Shown here piece by piece: positions 16,131-24,040 of a stretch of 64,000 bases of DNA; the first letter of the stretch is position 1; each line of letters opens with the position of its first letter. The position numbers and the translations under genes were made by a program. The stretch is from the IMG/VR virus record IMGVR_UViG_3300020027_000006, positions 1 to 64,000 of that record, one strand, 5' to 3'. Source of the stretch: a virus. A model generated the notes under the pieces. The model was not told where the DNA came from. It did not search any database and saw nothing but the letters and a program-made list of their open reading frames with translations.

Positions 16131-16238
16131 CTAATTAACTAACCAATCGACTAAATACGCTTTCACATTTTTCTGTTCATTATCTATAAGTTCGTTGGCA
16201 ATAAGACAAGCAGATTCTATGTTAGAATAATATTTCAT
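16131..16238 (-). CDS. 35-aa peptide with Trp-Leu tail
   Basis: A short frame (MKYYSNIESACLIANELIDN) ending AYLVDWLVN with GGAG upstream. It matches the C-terminal third of the 86-residue protein at 16461-16721 (helix plus tail), so it is a truncated paralogue or a tail-only peptide. Confidence 0.5.
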   Translation of the reverse strand: MKYYSNIESACLIANELIDNEQKNVKAYLVDWLVN

Positions 16239-16270
16239 TTTTTTGAATTCTCCAGTATTTCACATAGTTT

Positions 16271-16457
16271 TTATTCATTTGCGGACAGCCAATTCTGTAC
16301 ATCAGAATAACCTTCTTCGATTTCAATAGAAGGTTCATATGCTTCAATCATAGCTTTTATAAGAAGTTCAGCTCCAGACTCTGCACTTTGTACAGTAGTA
16401 AAACCCTTTATGGGTATAGTCAGAGACTAAATGCATTACATCTATTGAACTTTCCAT
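16271..16457 (-). pseudogene. Frameshifted Trp-Leu-tail gene
   Basis: The frame from ATG 16457 stops early, but a second frame continues from about 16410 with 'GFTTVQSAESGAELLIKAMI' and ends VQNWLSANE. The paralogue at 16461-16721 has 'NFTTVYRAKMFAEYYISGIL' in the same place. A one-base change near the ACCC/GGG runs (about 16405-16415) explains the break. It could be decay or a sequencing error. Confidence 0.6.
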
Positions 16458-16460
16458 TTT

Positions 16461-16721
16461 TTATCCTTCTGCGGACATCCAATTGAAGACCGCTAAAGTT
16501 ATTTGACTCTTCTTTTCATCCAGTTCTTTTGCTAAAATACCAGATATATAATACTCAGCAAACATTTTAGCTCTATAAACAGTAGTAAAATTTTGAGCCA
16601 GATAATAACTTCCGTCATCTTTGTAAAGTTTAATTTTATATGGTGCTTCTTTATCCCAATCCCATATATCTTCGGGTGATTCAATTACATAACGTACACC
16701 TTTATAATAATAATTAGACAT
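16461..16721 (-). CDS. Hypothetical protein with Trp-Met tail, 86 aa
   Basis: N-terminal beta hairpins (YYYKGVRYVIESPEDIW), then a helix (YRAKMFAEYYISGILAKEL) and the tail LAVFNWMSAEG. First gene of the long leftward unit, with a 5' leader containing AAGGA. Confidence 0.7.
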   Translation of the reverse strand: MSNYYYKGVRYVIESPEDIWDWDKEAPYKIKLYKDDGSYYLAQNFTTVYRAKMFAEYYISGILAKELDEKKSQITLAVFNWMSAEG

Positions 16722-16741
16722 AAACTTTATTCCTTGAATTT

Positions 16742-16770
16742 ATTGTACCATATACAATCTCTTATGTCAA
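16742..16770 (-). promoter_or_regulatory. Leftward promoter of the SH3-like cluster
   Basis: TTGACA (16765-16770), 17-nt spacer, TACAAT (16742-16747) on the minus strand. Confidence 0.75.
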
Positions 16771-17830
<1,060 letters not shown>

Positions 17831-17860
17831 TTGACAAAGCATATAAAACTATGATATAAT
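17831..17860 (+). promoter_or_regulatory. Small-RNA promoter 1
   Basis: TTGACA (17831-17836), 18-nt spacer, TATAAT (17855-17860), followed by GTGGAGGGGTGCGGG. Confidence 0.8.
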
Positions 17861-17866
17861 GTATGT

Positions 17867-17975
17867 GGAGGGGTGCGGGAAAAATAAAAAAATTTAGTTA
17901 AATTCCTGCGTCCGATAATGAGTACTGACGCAGGGGAAAAGTTACTCTGAAAATTCGTAACCTTTTTGTTTTCAA
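17867..17975 (+). ncRNA. Putative small RNA 1
   Basis: Predicted 5' end GTGGAGGGGTGCGGG. A hairpin with an 8-bp stem, CCTGCGTC/GACGCAGG (17905-17934), presents CGATAATGAG in its loop, from the family motif GCGTCCGATAATGAG (17908-17922). It ends in a GTTAC/GTAAC stem with a T-rich tail (17937-17972). No start codon with a ribosome site is conserved between family members. Confidence 0.6.
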
Positions 17976-18159
17976 CAGTTTAATTTTTTGACGCATTTTA
18001 TATAAGATTATATAAAAACAGGGATATTTCACTTGCATTTTGCAAGTAACTTGAGGATGTAATGCACGTTATGCCAGCAAACAGCTAAATAGATAAAAAG
18101 ATATGAGAAATATAAAAATAAAACTTTACACACTGCGGAAGTACGTAAAGAGAAGAGAA

Positions 18160-18190
18160 AAAAGGCAACCAGAACGGCTACCTTTTTATT
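18160..18190. terminator. Hairpin terminator between small RNA 1 region and 18210 gene
   Basis: AAAAAGG...CCTTTTT inverted repeat (AAAAAAGGCAACCAG...GGCTACCTTTTTATTTTT); usable on both strands, downstream of the leftward gene. Confidence 0.6.
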
Positions 18191-18209
18191 TTTATTTGGT
18201 GGGTACTAA

Positions 18210-19133
18210 CTATGCGGTCTTCGTCAAAGCAGCAAGTGCCTTAGCATTAGATGCCTTAACCTTGTCAGCCTTAGCATCCTCAGCTTCTTGTGCCTTAGCC
18301 AAAGCCTTTGCCTTTTGCTCATTTGCACGAGTGACTGACTTAGCCTGTGCTTCCTTAGCTTTAGCATCAGCCTTAGCAACTGCATCCAAAGCCTTCTGCT
18401 TTGCCTTTTCCGCTTTTTCTACTTCCTTAAGGTCAGCCTGTCGCGTTGCTTCAATTGCACGAAGCTTTGCCTTTTCAGCCTTAGCGGTTTCACGTTCTGC
18501 TTTTCTACGTGCGGTTTCCTTACCTAACTCAACCGAACGGAGTTCCTTAGCCTTTACTCGCTCGGCTTTACGAGCCGCTTTTGCCTCGTCCGCAATACGC
18601 TGATTTTCAGCATTTACTGCTTCTCGGGCTGACTTTGCTTCTGCCTTTTTCGCCTCGTAAGCTTCGGTCGCATTGACACTCGGATGAAATACGTCGTTGC
18701 TGTCGGTGAATTCTACCGTCATGATAGCATCACCTTCTTTCCACGACTTAGCATCAGGAACCATAGCAGGGATACCTGCATCCTGATATTGACGAGCCTT
18801 TGCTTGTTCCTTACGCATAGCCGCAATCTCAGGACGACTTGTCCATTCTGTTGCCTTTGCGGTCTGGTCTTTCTTACAGATATTGCGGAACTTGCCGTTT
18901 GCAAGCTTCGAGAAATTCGATACACCTTCAACTGTCTTTTCCGGTGTTCCGCAAACCGAGCATTTAACTTCTGCCGTCTTTACTACTTCTGCCTTAACTA
19001 CTGCCTTAACTACTTCTTTCGCCGGAGCCGTTGCTGTAGTTTTGGTCTTCGTTGCCGACTTTGCTGACTTTGCCGACTTCGTTGCCTTAGTAGTTACGTT
19101 ACCTTTACCGTTTGTCTTTTTATTCGTTGCCAT
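18210..19133 (-). CDS. Lys/Ala-rich zinc-finger coiled-coil protein, 307 aa
   Basis: A Lys/Ala/Thr-rich N-terminus (residues 1-55) like a histone tail, a four-Cys-like segment (CSVCGTPEKTVEGVSNFSKL, with a later Cys near 89), a short globular part, then a coiled coil of Ala/Lys/Glu from about 160 to the end. Probably DNA-binding or nucleoid-like, by composition only. Base composition is more GC-rich than its neighbours. Its leader is about 45 nt and it lies downstream of two copies of one promoter. A hairpin with T run (about 18162-18187) follows. Confidence 0.75.
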   Translation of the reverse strand: MATNKKTNGKGNVTTKATKSAKSAKSATKTKTTATAPAKEVVKAVVKAEVVKTAEVKCSVCGTPEKTVEGVSNFSKLANGKFRNICKKDQTAKATEWTSRPEIAAMRKEQAKARQYQDAGIPAMVPDAKSWKEGDAIMTVEFTDSNDVFHPSVNATEAYEAKKAEAKSAREAVNAENQRIADEAKAARKAERVKAKELRSVELGKETARRKAERETAKAEKAKLRAIEATRQADLKEVEKAEKAKQKALDAVAKADAKAKEAQAKSVTRANEQKAKALAKAQEAEDAKADKVKASNAKALAALTKTA

Positions 19134-19180
19134 AATTTTAACTTTGTCCTTTTTACTGTGTCCCTTTGTTTGACTTAATC

Positions 19181-19209
19181 AGTGTACCAAATGAAAAGCA
19201 TTTTGTCAA
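19181..19209 (-). promoter_or_regulatory. Leftward promoter, copy A
   Basis: TTGACA (19204-19209), 17-nt spacer, TACACT (19181-19186) on the minus strand, upstream of the 18210-19133 gene. Confidence 0.75.
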
Positions 19210-19240
19210 CATCTTTTTTAACTTTATTAAAATAAAAAAG

Positions 19241-19279
19241 TTAATTATTTTTGTAAACTTTCCTCTTCACTTTGTCCAT
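19241..19279 (-). CDS. Possible 12-residue leader peptide
   Basis: ATG at 19279 (MDKVKRKVYKNN) lies between two copies of one promoter, downstream of GAAGGAAGG. It may be a leader peptide or chance. Confidence 0.25.
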   Translation of the reverse strand: MDKVKRKVYKNN

Positions 19280-19311
19280 TCTTTTTAAGTTACCTTCCTT
19301 CGACAAAAATA

Positions 19312-19340
19312 AGTGTACCAAATGAAAAGCATTTTGTCAA
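19312..19340 (-). promoter_or_regulatory. Leftward promoter, copy B
   Basis: TTGACA (19335-19340), 17-nt spacer, TACACT (19312-19317) on the minus strand. The spacer is identical to copy A, so the two are a local duplication. Confidence 0.75.
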
Positions 19341-19384
19341 CAAAAATATTAGCAGAAAACCCTGAAAATAAAAAAAGTTTTATG

Positions 19385-19413
19385 TTGACAAAAGATTACT
19401 TATATGATATACT
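19385..19413 (+). promoter_or_regulatory. Small-RNA promoter 2
   Basis: TTGACA (19385-19390), 17-nt spacer, TATACT (19408-19413), back to back with leftward promoter copy B. Confidence 0.8.
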
Positions 19414-19419
19414 ATTTGT

Positions 19420-19570
19420 GGAAGGGTGCGGGACTTCCAGTTGAGTGATAGATGAAACAGTTGTTGCAGAGACGAAACACAAACACAACAAAGATAAGAT
19501 AATGAGAAGCTATAAAAGGTTGACATACTGAGGAGCAAAACTCTGATAAGAAGTCTTATCAGAGTTTAAG
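19420..19570 (+). ncRNA. Putative small RNA 2
   Basis: 5' end GGAAGGGTGCGGG, then ACTTCCAGTTGAG (19433-19445) and GATAATGAG. It ends in a perfect 12-bp hairpin, AACTCTGATAAG/CTTATCAGAGTT (19539-19566). The T tract is weak on the plus strand and better on the minus strand, so it may also end the leftward unit at 19623. Confidence 0.55.
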
Positions 19571-19622
19571 TGGTTTCATGGGTTTCATGGGTTTCATGAA
19601 TTTAATAATTATTAATAATTAG

Positions 19623-19862
19623 TTATACTACGTAGTCATGCCAGTACTTTAGGTCGTGCTCTTCTAATACTCCTAAAGGAAAGTAACCGTCCGTGAACTC
19701 TTCTTCTTTGTATAACATTGAAAAGTCCTCTTTGTAGTAACTCATTGCAAATTTCTGTGCTTGGTCTCTATCACGAGCATTTTTTATAAGAGCATAACCA
19801 TCACGTCGCTTCCTGTCTTTCTGTCCGAAAGTTACAAAATATTTTGGCTTGGTTTTTTGCAT
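19623..19862 (-). CDS. Hypothetical protein, 79 aa
   Basis: The ATG at 19862 (MQKTKPKYFVTFGQKDRK) overlaps the stop of the gene upstream. Basic N-terminus, acidic C-terminus. Unknown. Confidence 0.6.
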   Translation of the reverse strand: MQKTKPKYFVTFGQKDRKRRDGYALIKNARDRDQAQKFAMSYYKEDFSMLYKEEEFTDGYFPLGVLEEHDLKYWHDYVV

Positions 19863-19863
19863 A

Positions 19864-20178
19864 CTAAACTTGTGAATTTTTTTGTCGTACTTGCGGACTC
19901 TCCGCAATAGCCTCAGAAATTAATGTAAGCCTTCCCATAAACTTTGTCTTAGCCATTTGATACCCTTGCTCAAAATGTCCGAGTGCTACTGTTAGACTTC
20001 CTATTGTTCCTCGTGCTATAACATTCATTTCGCCAGAGGACGTTTCATAAACTGTGTTATCAAACCTATCCGCACCAAAAGCTGTCTTAAGGTCTAGCCC
20101 AGTACGTGAATTTACATTACAAACAAATACATCCAACATCTTAGATGTATGAATATCGGGAAGATTAATATTATCCAT
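19864..20178 (-). CDS. Hypothetical protein, 104 aa
   Basis: MDNINLPDIHTSKMLDVFVC; mixed alpha/beta, no family recognised. AGGAG upstream suits the ATG at 20178 (or a GTG two codons earlier). The 90 bases before it hold AATAGACTAAYAATAG and CAGTGAATAATCAGTGAAC repeats but no TTGACA promoter, so it is likely read from 20496. Confidence 0.62.
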   Translation of the reverse strand: MDNINLPDIHTSKMLDVFVCNVNSRTGLDLKTAFGADRFDNTVYETSSGEMNVIARGTIGSLTVALGHFEQGYQMAKTKFMGRLTLISEAIAESPQVRQKNSQV

Positions 20179-20275
20179 AATCACTCTCTCCTGTTCACTG
20201 ATTATTCACTGATTGTTCGCTTATTATTTCAGTAACTATTGTTAGTCTATTTGTTAAGCTATTATTAGTCTATTA

Positions 20276-20488
20276 TTAAGCTGATTTGTCATATTCTAAA
20301 GTACCTAAACTTTGTGCAAATTCCAGTTCTGTATTCTTATACTTTATAGCATAACTCGCTGTATGTTTATTAGCAAACCAAAGCTCGAACTCTCCCGTAT
20401 TTAAGTTGAAAAGAATGTGCTCTTTATTATTACTCATAGAAGTAACATACTTATAACCAGCTTTCCTCATCGTTTCCCTGTTATCCAT
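20276..20488 (-). CDS. Hypothetical protein, 70 aa
   Basis: I use the ATG at 20488 (MDNRETMRKAGYKYVTSMS): the frame upstream translates promoter sequence. Predicted leaderless. No domain recognised. Confidence 0.65.
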   Translation of the reverse strand: MDNRETMRKAGYKYVTSMSNNKEHILFNLNTGEFELWFANKHTASYAIKYKNTELEFAQSLGTLEYDKSA

Positions 20489-20495
20489 AAATTTT

Positions 20496-20524
20496 ATAGT
20501 ACCACAAAGAAAGATTTTTGTCAA
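20496..20524 (-). promoter_or_regulatory. Leftward promoter, leaderless
   Basis: TTGACA (20519-20524), 17-nt spacer, TACTAT (20496-20501) on the minus strand; ATG at 20488. Confidence 0.75.
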
Positions 20525-20527
20525 CAA

Positions 20528-20755
20528 TTAAACTCTAACTACTCTTAGTTTATTATTAAATATTACTTCAGGAAGAGAATCAAATTCTTGAACTGTTAAC
20601 TTTGATTCTCCTCTAAAGTCGTAAGTATCGCCCATTAATATGCAAGCTTCGTCCTCATTAGACGCTTTAACGTAATACTCTTCACTGCCCATATCGTTTC
20701 CGTCAGCTATTATGTATATTTTCATACTCTCTATATTTTTCATTTTCTTTGTCAT
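20528..20755 (-). CDS. Hypothetical protein, 75 aa
   Basis: Core 'MKIYIIADGNDMGSEEYYVK' with a hairpin-helix look; the start could be 20755, 20725 or 20794. It follows the upstream gene with overlap. Confidence 0.55.
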   Translation of the reverse strand: MTKKMKNIESMKIYIIADGNDMGSEEYYVKASNEDEACILMGDTYDFRGESKLTVQEFDSLPEVIFNNKLRVVRV

Positions 20756-20771
20756 TTTCTTTGTAACTTCA

Positions 20772-21017
20772 TTACGCAGCTTGTTGATTAGCAATCTTAG
20801 CTAATTCTTTCTTAACACCGACCGCAACTATACCTTTCCAGTTTTTTGAATGGATAAGAAAACTAAGCACCGTATTACGTGCGTTCTCTTCCGTAATCTG
20901 GTCAAGGTTAAACATTTCAGTAACTCGTTCCTTTGCTTCGCCACTAAGATTTGCATAATCTCGTTTGATTGTCCCTGCGAATCTATAAAGTGGCTTATGC
21001 TCTGTATTGTTTTCCAT
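20772..21017 (-). CDS. Hypothetical protein, 81 aa
   Basis: The ATG at 21017 (MENNTEHKPLYRFAGTIKRD) sits seven bases after a TACACT -10 box; the longer frame reads promoter DNA. Helical, unknown. Confidence 0.65.
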   Translation of the reverse strand: MENNTEHKPLYRFAGTIKRDYANLSGEAKERVTEMFNLDQITEENARNTVLSFLIHSKNWKGIVAVGVKKELAKIANQQAA

Positions 21018-21024
21018 AATATGT

Positions 21025-21053
21025 AGTGTACCAAAGATTTGCTGCTTTGTCAA
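21025..21053 (-). promoter_or_regulatory. Leftward promoter, leaderless
   Basis: TTGACA (21048-21053), 17-nt spacer, TACACT (21025-21030) on the minus strand; ATG at 21017. Confidence 0.78.
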
Positions 21054-21068
21054 CAAGAAAACCACACC

Positions 21069-21548
21069 CTAAATTTTTATTCCTAATGACTTTAGATTCT
21101 TATTAAGAATAGCCTCACCTGCTTTTAGATTAGCCTTTACATCGTTTACTAGGCTTTGTACGGCGTCTAAACCTCCTTTTAAGGTTACTATATAAGAAAG
21201 CGGTCGTTTAACCTTAAAACTACGTACATTATAGGTTGCAGTATTTTTTTCGATAGTGCCATAACAAACACCCGTATTGCTATCACTTGCAATCTTCTTT
21301 TCGAATTTTTCCGTTTCTTTCTTGTTATAGTAAGCATAAAGCAGCTCATCCACTTTTTCGATTAGCGTATCCATTTCGATGAACCCTATAAAATTTGTCG
21401 AAGCTACGTAAATATAAGTCTCTCCGCCACGACCTTCATTTTTTGCTTCGCCAACACGAACACCATTTTCATAAACAGATGCGGAAAAACAAATTGTTTC
21501 CTCACTCATGAATTCCGAAATTTTAATATTTTTTAATGTTATTGACAT
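21069..21548 (-). CDS. Hypothetical protein, 159 aa
   Basis: Starts MSITLKNIKISEFMSEETIC with strand-rich N-terminus and helical C-terminus. Single-gene unit, predicted leaderless. No family recognised. Confidence 0.68.
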   Translation of the reverse strand: MSITLKNIKISEFMSEETICFSASVYENGVRVGEAKNEGRGGETYIYVASTNFIGFIEMDTLIEKVDELLYAYYNKKETEKFEKKIASDSNTGVCYGTIEKNTATYNVRSFKVKRPLSYIVTLKGGLDAVQSLVNDVKANLKAGEAILNKNLKSLGIKI

Positions 21549-21554
21549 AAGAGT

Positions 21555-21583
21555 AATGTAGCATATTATTGCTATTTTGTCAA
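21555..21583 (-). promoter_or_regulatory. Leftward promoter, leaderless
   Basis: TTGACA (21578-21583), 17-nt spacer, TACATT (21555-21560) on the minus strand; ATG at 21548. Confidence 0.72.
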
Positions 21584-21702
21584 GATAAAAAATTCTTTTT
21601 ATTTTCTCTATTCTCTATTCTGCTCAGTAATATGTTTGAACTTATCTTCTTATTTACTTTATTGGTTAGTTAGATAGGCAATCACTTCTTATTTAATTTT
21701 TT

Positions 21703-21762
21703 TTATTTTTTTGTGATTTGCGGATGAGAAACTACTATATCTTTTCTTTTTCCTCTTTCCAT
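21703..21762 (-). CDS. Possible 19-residue microprotein
   Basis: Minus-strand TTGACA-17-TATACT, then five bases, then ATG (MERGKRKDIVVSHPQITKK). The promoter geometry is that of the leaderless genes, which is the only reason to list it. The rest of 21549-21790 is AT-rich noncoding DNA. Confidence 0.35.
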   Translation of the reverse strand: MERGKRKDIVVSHPQITKK

Positions 21763-21792
21763 GTCTTAGTATAATACCAGAAATGAAGGTTG

Positions 21793-21987
21793 TCAAGTGC
21801 GGACATTACTTTTCCTACTAATACTAATTAAATCAATAATATCAAGCAGTTCATTTATATCAGCATCTTGTACATCGACACGCTCCTCTAGCTTTGTTAT
21901 CATATTAAACAGGCCAAAGAGCAGTATGAAAATTAGTACAAGTACAACTATCAAAAATATACATACACCCATTAGTAAACTTTCCAT
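21793..21987 (-). CDS. Small membrane protein with coiled coil, 64 aa
   Basis: One membrane helix (about 5-30), then a Glu/Asp-rich amphipathic helix (ITKLEERVDVQDADINELL). Resembles small phage spanin- or holin-associated proteins in layout only. Leaderless start. Confidence 0.65.
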   Translation of the reverse strand: MESLLMGVCIFLIVVLVLIFILLFGLFNMITKLEERVDVQDADINELLDIIDLISISRKSNVRT

Positions 21988-21993
21988 AGTAAA

Positions 21994-22022
21994 ATTCTAT
22001 CATAAAATAAATATAATGTCAA
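21994..22022 (-). promoter_or_regulatory. Leftward promoter, leaderless
   Basis: TTGACA (22017-22022), 17-nt spacer, TAGAAT (21994-21999) on the minus strand; ATG at 21987. Confidence 0.7.
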
Positions 22023-22044
22023 CATAAAAAATAGAAAATAAGTG

Positions 22045-22073
22045 TTGACAAAAGATTATTTATATGATATACT
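22045..22073 (+). promoter_or_regulatory. Small-RNA promoter 3
   Basis: TTGACA (22045-22050), 17-nt spacer, TATACT (22068-22073). Identical to the promoter at 31845 over more than 40 bases. Confidence 0.82.
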
Positions 22074-22079
22074 ATTTGT

Positions 22080-22312
22080 GGAGGGGTGCGGGTGGTACTT
22101 TTTTCCCCGGATTCCGGGGAAAAAGTAAATAAATTTATATGTGTGTATACGATTCCAGTTGAGACACACTTGACTAATAATGAGAGAGCCCCTCTCTGAG
22201 TGGGACTACTCTCTGGTGGGTGAGAGGAGACCTGCTCGATTGATGGCAGATAAAGAGAATAGAATAGAAGAGACAAAAAAGCCTGCAAACTTTGCAGGCT
22301 CGTATTTTTTTT
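22080..22312 (+). ncRNA. Putative small RNA 3
   Basis: 5' end GGAGGGGTGCGGG, a perfect hairpin around CCCCGGATTCCGGGG (22098-22126), TTCCAGTTGAG (22153-22163), ATAATGAG, ACCTGCTCGAT (22230-22240), and a strong terminator AGCCTGCAAA/TTTGCAGGCT plus T run (22279-22312). It runs toward the leftward gene at 22323, whose unit may share the terminator. Confidence 0.62.
22105..22119. repeat. Palindrome CCCCGGATTCCGGGG, copy 2
   Basis: Here the palindrome is the core of a longer perfect stem in small RNA 3. Confidence 0.7.
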
Positions 22313-22322
22313 TGTTTTGTAT

Positions 22323-22595
22323 TTATTCTGTGTTCTTATTTTGCCAAACAAAATAATCTTTTCCGTATATAGCCTTCATAGCTAACTCGAACATAAAATG
22401 TATGTCGTCATTATCATCGTGATAAGTACCATTTGATACTGCCTTAACTCGTTTTTCTGCTAACCGAATTAAAGGATTCCAGTCTATTTTTGGTTGGACT
22501 TTAGGAGATTCACACTTGGGTTCAAATATAAATTCCCCGTCAATAAAATCTATTAATTGTATTTGACGGAAAGTTGTTATTGATTCTTTTGACAT
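22323..22595 (-). CDS. Hypothetical protein, 90 aa
   Basis: Acidic, with IDWNPLIRLAEKRVKAV in the middle; no family recognised. The ATG lies two bases from the stop of the upstream gene. Confidence 0.62.
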   Translation of the reverse strand: MSKESITTFRQIQLIDFIDGEFIFEPKCESPKVQPKIDWNPLIRLAEKRVKAVSNGTYHDDNDDIHFMFELAMKAIYGKDYFVWQNKNTE

Positions 22596-22596
22596 A

Positions 22597-22821
22597 TTAA
22601 ATCTCTAAAAAATTTGTTAGCTTGTCGCGGAGTTCATCTAATTCAGACCCGTCAGTTTTGAATCTTGACTCTATATTAAGAGTATCTGCTATATCTTGCT
22701 CCCCTAATACGGCCTGTGCTATCACCATAGTCATAGCAAGTTCTCTACGTGAAAACCCTTTAATACCTACTCCTTCCTCAGTTTTGCTTACCGTTATTTT
22801 TCTTAGCGTCTCTTTGTCCAT
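22597..22821 (-). CDS. Hypothetical protein, 74 aa
   Basis: The ATG at 22821 (MDKETLRKITVSKTEEGVG) follows a -10 box by seven bases. Helical, with 'SRRELAMTMVIAQAVLGEQD'. Unknown. Confidence 0.64.
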   Translation of the reverse strand: MDKETLRKITVSKTEEGVGIKGFSRRELAMTMVIAQAVLGEQDIADTLNIESRFKTDGSELDELRDKLTNFLEI

Positions 22822-22828
22822 ATTTTTA

Positions 22829-22857
22829 ATAGTAACACAATTAAAAATATTTGTCAA
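22829..22857 (-). promoter_or_regulatory. Leftward promoter, leaderless
   Basis: TTGACA (22852-22857), 17-nt spacer, TACTAT (22829-22834) on the minus strand; ATG at 22821. Confidence 0.74.
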
Positions 22858-23339
22858 GAGGTTGTTTTAGTAATTTCATATGCGTTGTAAACCCACCCAT
22901 CCTCTAAAAAAGTGTCGTATATTTTACCATCGCGAATACAAAATACATGACCCCATAAATTAAAGTCAGTTGTCATTAATACATAAGTACCGACTGGATG
23001 AGCATCTATAAAACTTTTAATTGTGGTGGTCTTTCCTTTACCCCATGTATTGATAATGGTGGCCTCGTGTCCAAAGAAAGTACGCTCTTCATAGAACGAC
23101 TTCATGGGATGTATATTCCAGCCCCCGAACTTTCTCCAGCCGAAACGCTTTGCTACATACCAAACATCAGCGTAGTCTGCACCTGTGGCATGGACTAATG
23201 TTCTAACTCCGCAATCTCCTATTTTATTTTTTCCCTTTGTTGCGGACACCCCTGATGCCCACCTCCCGCCGTCAGAATAAACAAAATGCTTATACATTAC
23301 ACTAAATTCTGGTGTGTATTTTTTCAGTAACTTCAACAT
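22854..23339 (-). CDS. Papain-fold-like cysteine peptidase candidate, 161 aa
   Basis: 'IGDCGVRTLVHATGADYADV' supplies a Cys at the start of a helix, and 'GHVFCIRDGKIYDTF' supplies a His in a strand followed by Asp. This Cys/His layout is that of small C39/papain-like hydrolases found in phages. It could act on host proteins or be a structural relative; activity is not shown. Leaderless single-gene unit. Confidence 0.6.
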   Translation of the reverse strand: MLKLLKKYTPEFSVMYKHFVYSDGGRWASGVSATKGKNKIGDCGVRTLVHATGADYADVWYVAKRFGWRKFGGWNIHPMKSFYEERTFFGHEATIINTWGKGKTTTIKSFIDAHPVGTYVLMTTDFNLWGHVFCIRDGKIYDTFLEDGWVYNAYEITKTTS

Positions 23340-23346
23340 AGATATA

Positions 23347-23375
23347 AGTGTAACATATACTTGTTAAATTGTCAA
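23347..23375 (-). promoter_or_regulatory. Leftward promoter, leaderless
   Basis: TTGACA (23370-23375), 17-nt spacer, TACACT (23347-23352) on the minus strand; ATG at 23339. Confidence 0.76.
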
Positions 23376-23382
23376 GAGAAAA

Positions 23383-23430
23383 AACCATAAAGCAGAGAAT
23401 AAAAATGAAAAACTCTGCTTTATGGTTTAA
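23383..23430. terminator. Strong hairpin terminator
   Basis: Perfect 15-bp stem AACCATAAAGCAGAG/CTCTGCTTTATGGTT; the stop of the 51-residue gene lies in its arm. Confidence 0.75.
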
Positions 23431-23575
23431 TTGCGGAACGAAAGATTGCACCCCTAACTTTGTCCGCAAGGTCAGGACGAACTGAATCCAAATGATTGAA
23501 CAATGCTTGACCGTATCGCCAGCCTTTTTGGTTAGCTAGTGTAAATGCGAAAAAATAGAATTTGTGTAATGTCAT
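23420..23575 (-). CDS. Small conserved-looking protein, 51 aa
   Basis: 51 residues, MTLHKFYFFAFTLANQKGWR. The part 'GWRYGQALFNHLDSVRPDLA' resembles a short protein I recall from many phages (RYGQALFNxL...RPDLA), function unknown. Own promoter and strong terminator. Confidence 0.68.
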   Translation of the reverse strand: MTLHKFYFFAFTLANQKGWRYGQALFNHLDSVRPDLADKVRGAIFRSAIKP

Positions 23576-23586
23576 ATAGTAAATTA

Positions 23587-23615
23587 AGTGTAGCAAATGA
23601 AAGACATTTTGTCAA
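23587..23615 (-). promoter_or_regulatory. Leftward promoter
   Basis: TTGACA (23610-23615), 17-nt spacer, TACACT (23587-23592) on the minus strand; ATG at 23575. Confidence 0.76.
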
Positions 23616-23623
23616 CATAAAAA

Positions 23624-23776
23624 CTAATCCGGTTCTTCTACCAATTCAAGAAAACGATTTTCCGTGTCAACTTGTTCGTCGTTAATAGCTAGTAACAGAT
23701 TGCTGAGACACTCTTTAGCATCATTTCCTTGTGCTACTGATTCTGACCCTGTATCTTGATACATTACTCTAAACAT
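23624..23776 (-). CDS. Acidic small protein, 50 aa
   Basis: ATG at 23776 with AGGAG upstream (MFRVMYQDTGSESVAQGNDA). Last of four tiny genes in one unit. Unknown. Confidence 0.6.
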   Translation of the reverse strand: MFRVMYQDTGSESVAQGNDAKECLSNLLLAINDEQVDTENRFLELVEEPD

Positions 23777-23777
23777 T

Positions 23778-23879
23778 TTATTTTCTCCTATCTCTATCGC
23801 AAAGTAACATGAAAACTGCAAAACATAGAAAAATTATTGCTATGTTTTGTAACAAATCCGTTAATCCAAGTAATGGCAT
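23778..23879 (-). CDS. 33-residue membrane peptide
   Basis: MPLLGLTDLLQNIAIIFLCF and a basic end (DRDRRK): one membrane helix. GGGG upstream. Its end carries the ribosome site of the next gene. Confidence 0.5.
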   Translation of the reverse strand: MPLLGLTDLLQNIAIIFLCFAVFMLLCDRDRRK

Positions 23880-23883
23880 ATAT

Positions 23884-24021
23884 TTATTTTCCCCTCATGC
23901 GGTTAAAGAGATAAATTGCATAACATTTGGCACAGTCTCTAACTGGTTTTATAAGACCTCCAATAGCCGTTATAGCTAAACCAATCATCCCTATCTCATC
24001 TGAGCAAATATGTAATACCAT
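23884..24021 (-). CDS. 45-residue membrane-associated peptide
   Basis: MVLHICSDEIGMIGLAITAI with a hydrophobic centre and a C-terminal CAKC motif. Part of the same unit of tiny genes. Confidence 0.5.
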   Translation of the reverse strand: MVLHICSDEIGMIGLAITAIGGLIKPVRDCAKCYAIYLFNRMRGK

Positions 24022-24040
24022 AATTTTTTCCAGTTCTACT

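Noticed and set aside
18103-18603. Rightward frame rich in Ala/Ser opposite the coiled-coil gene
   Set aside because: Shadow of the strongly biased Lys/Ala codons of the leftward gene.
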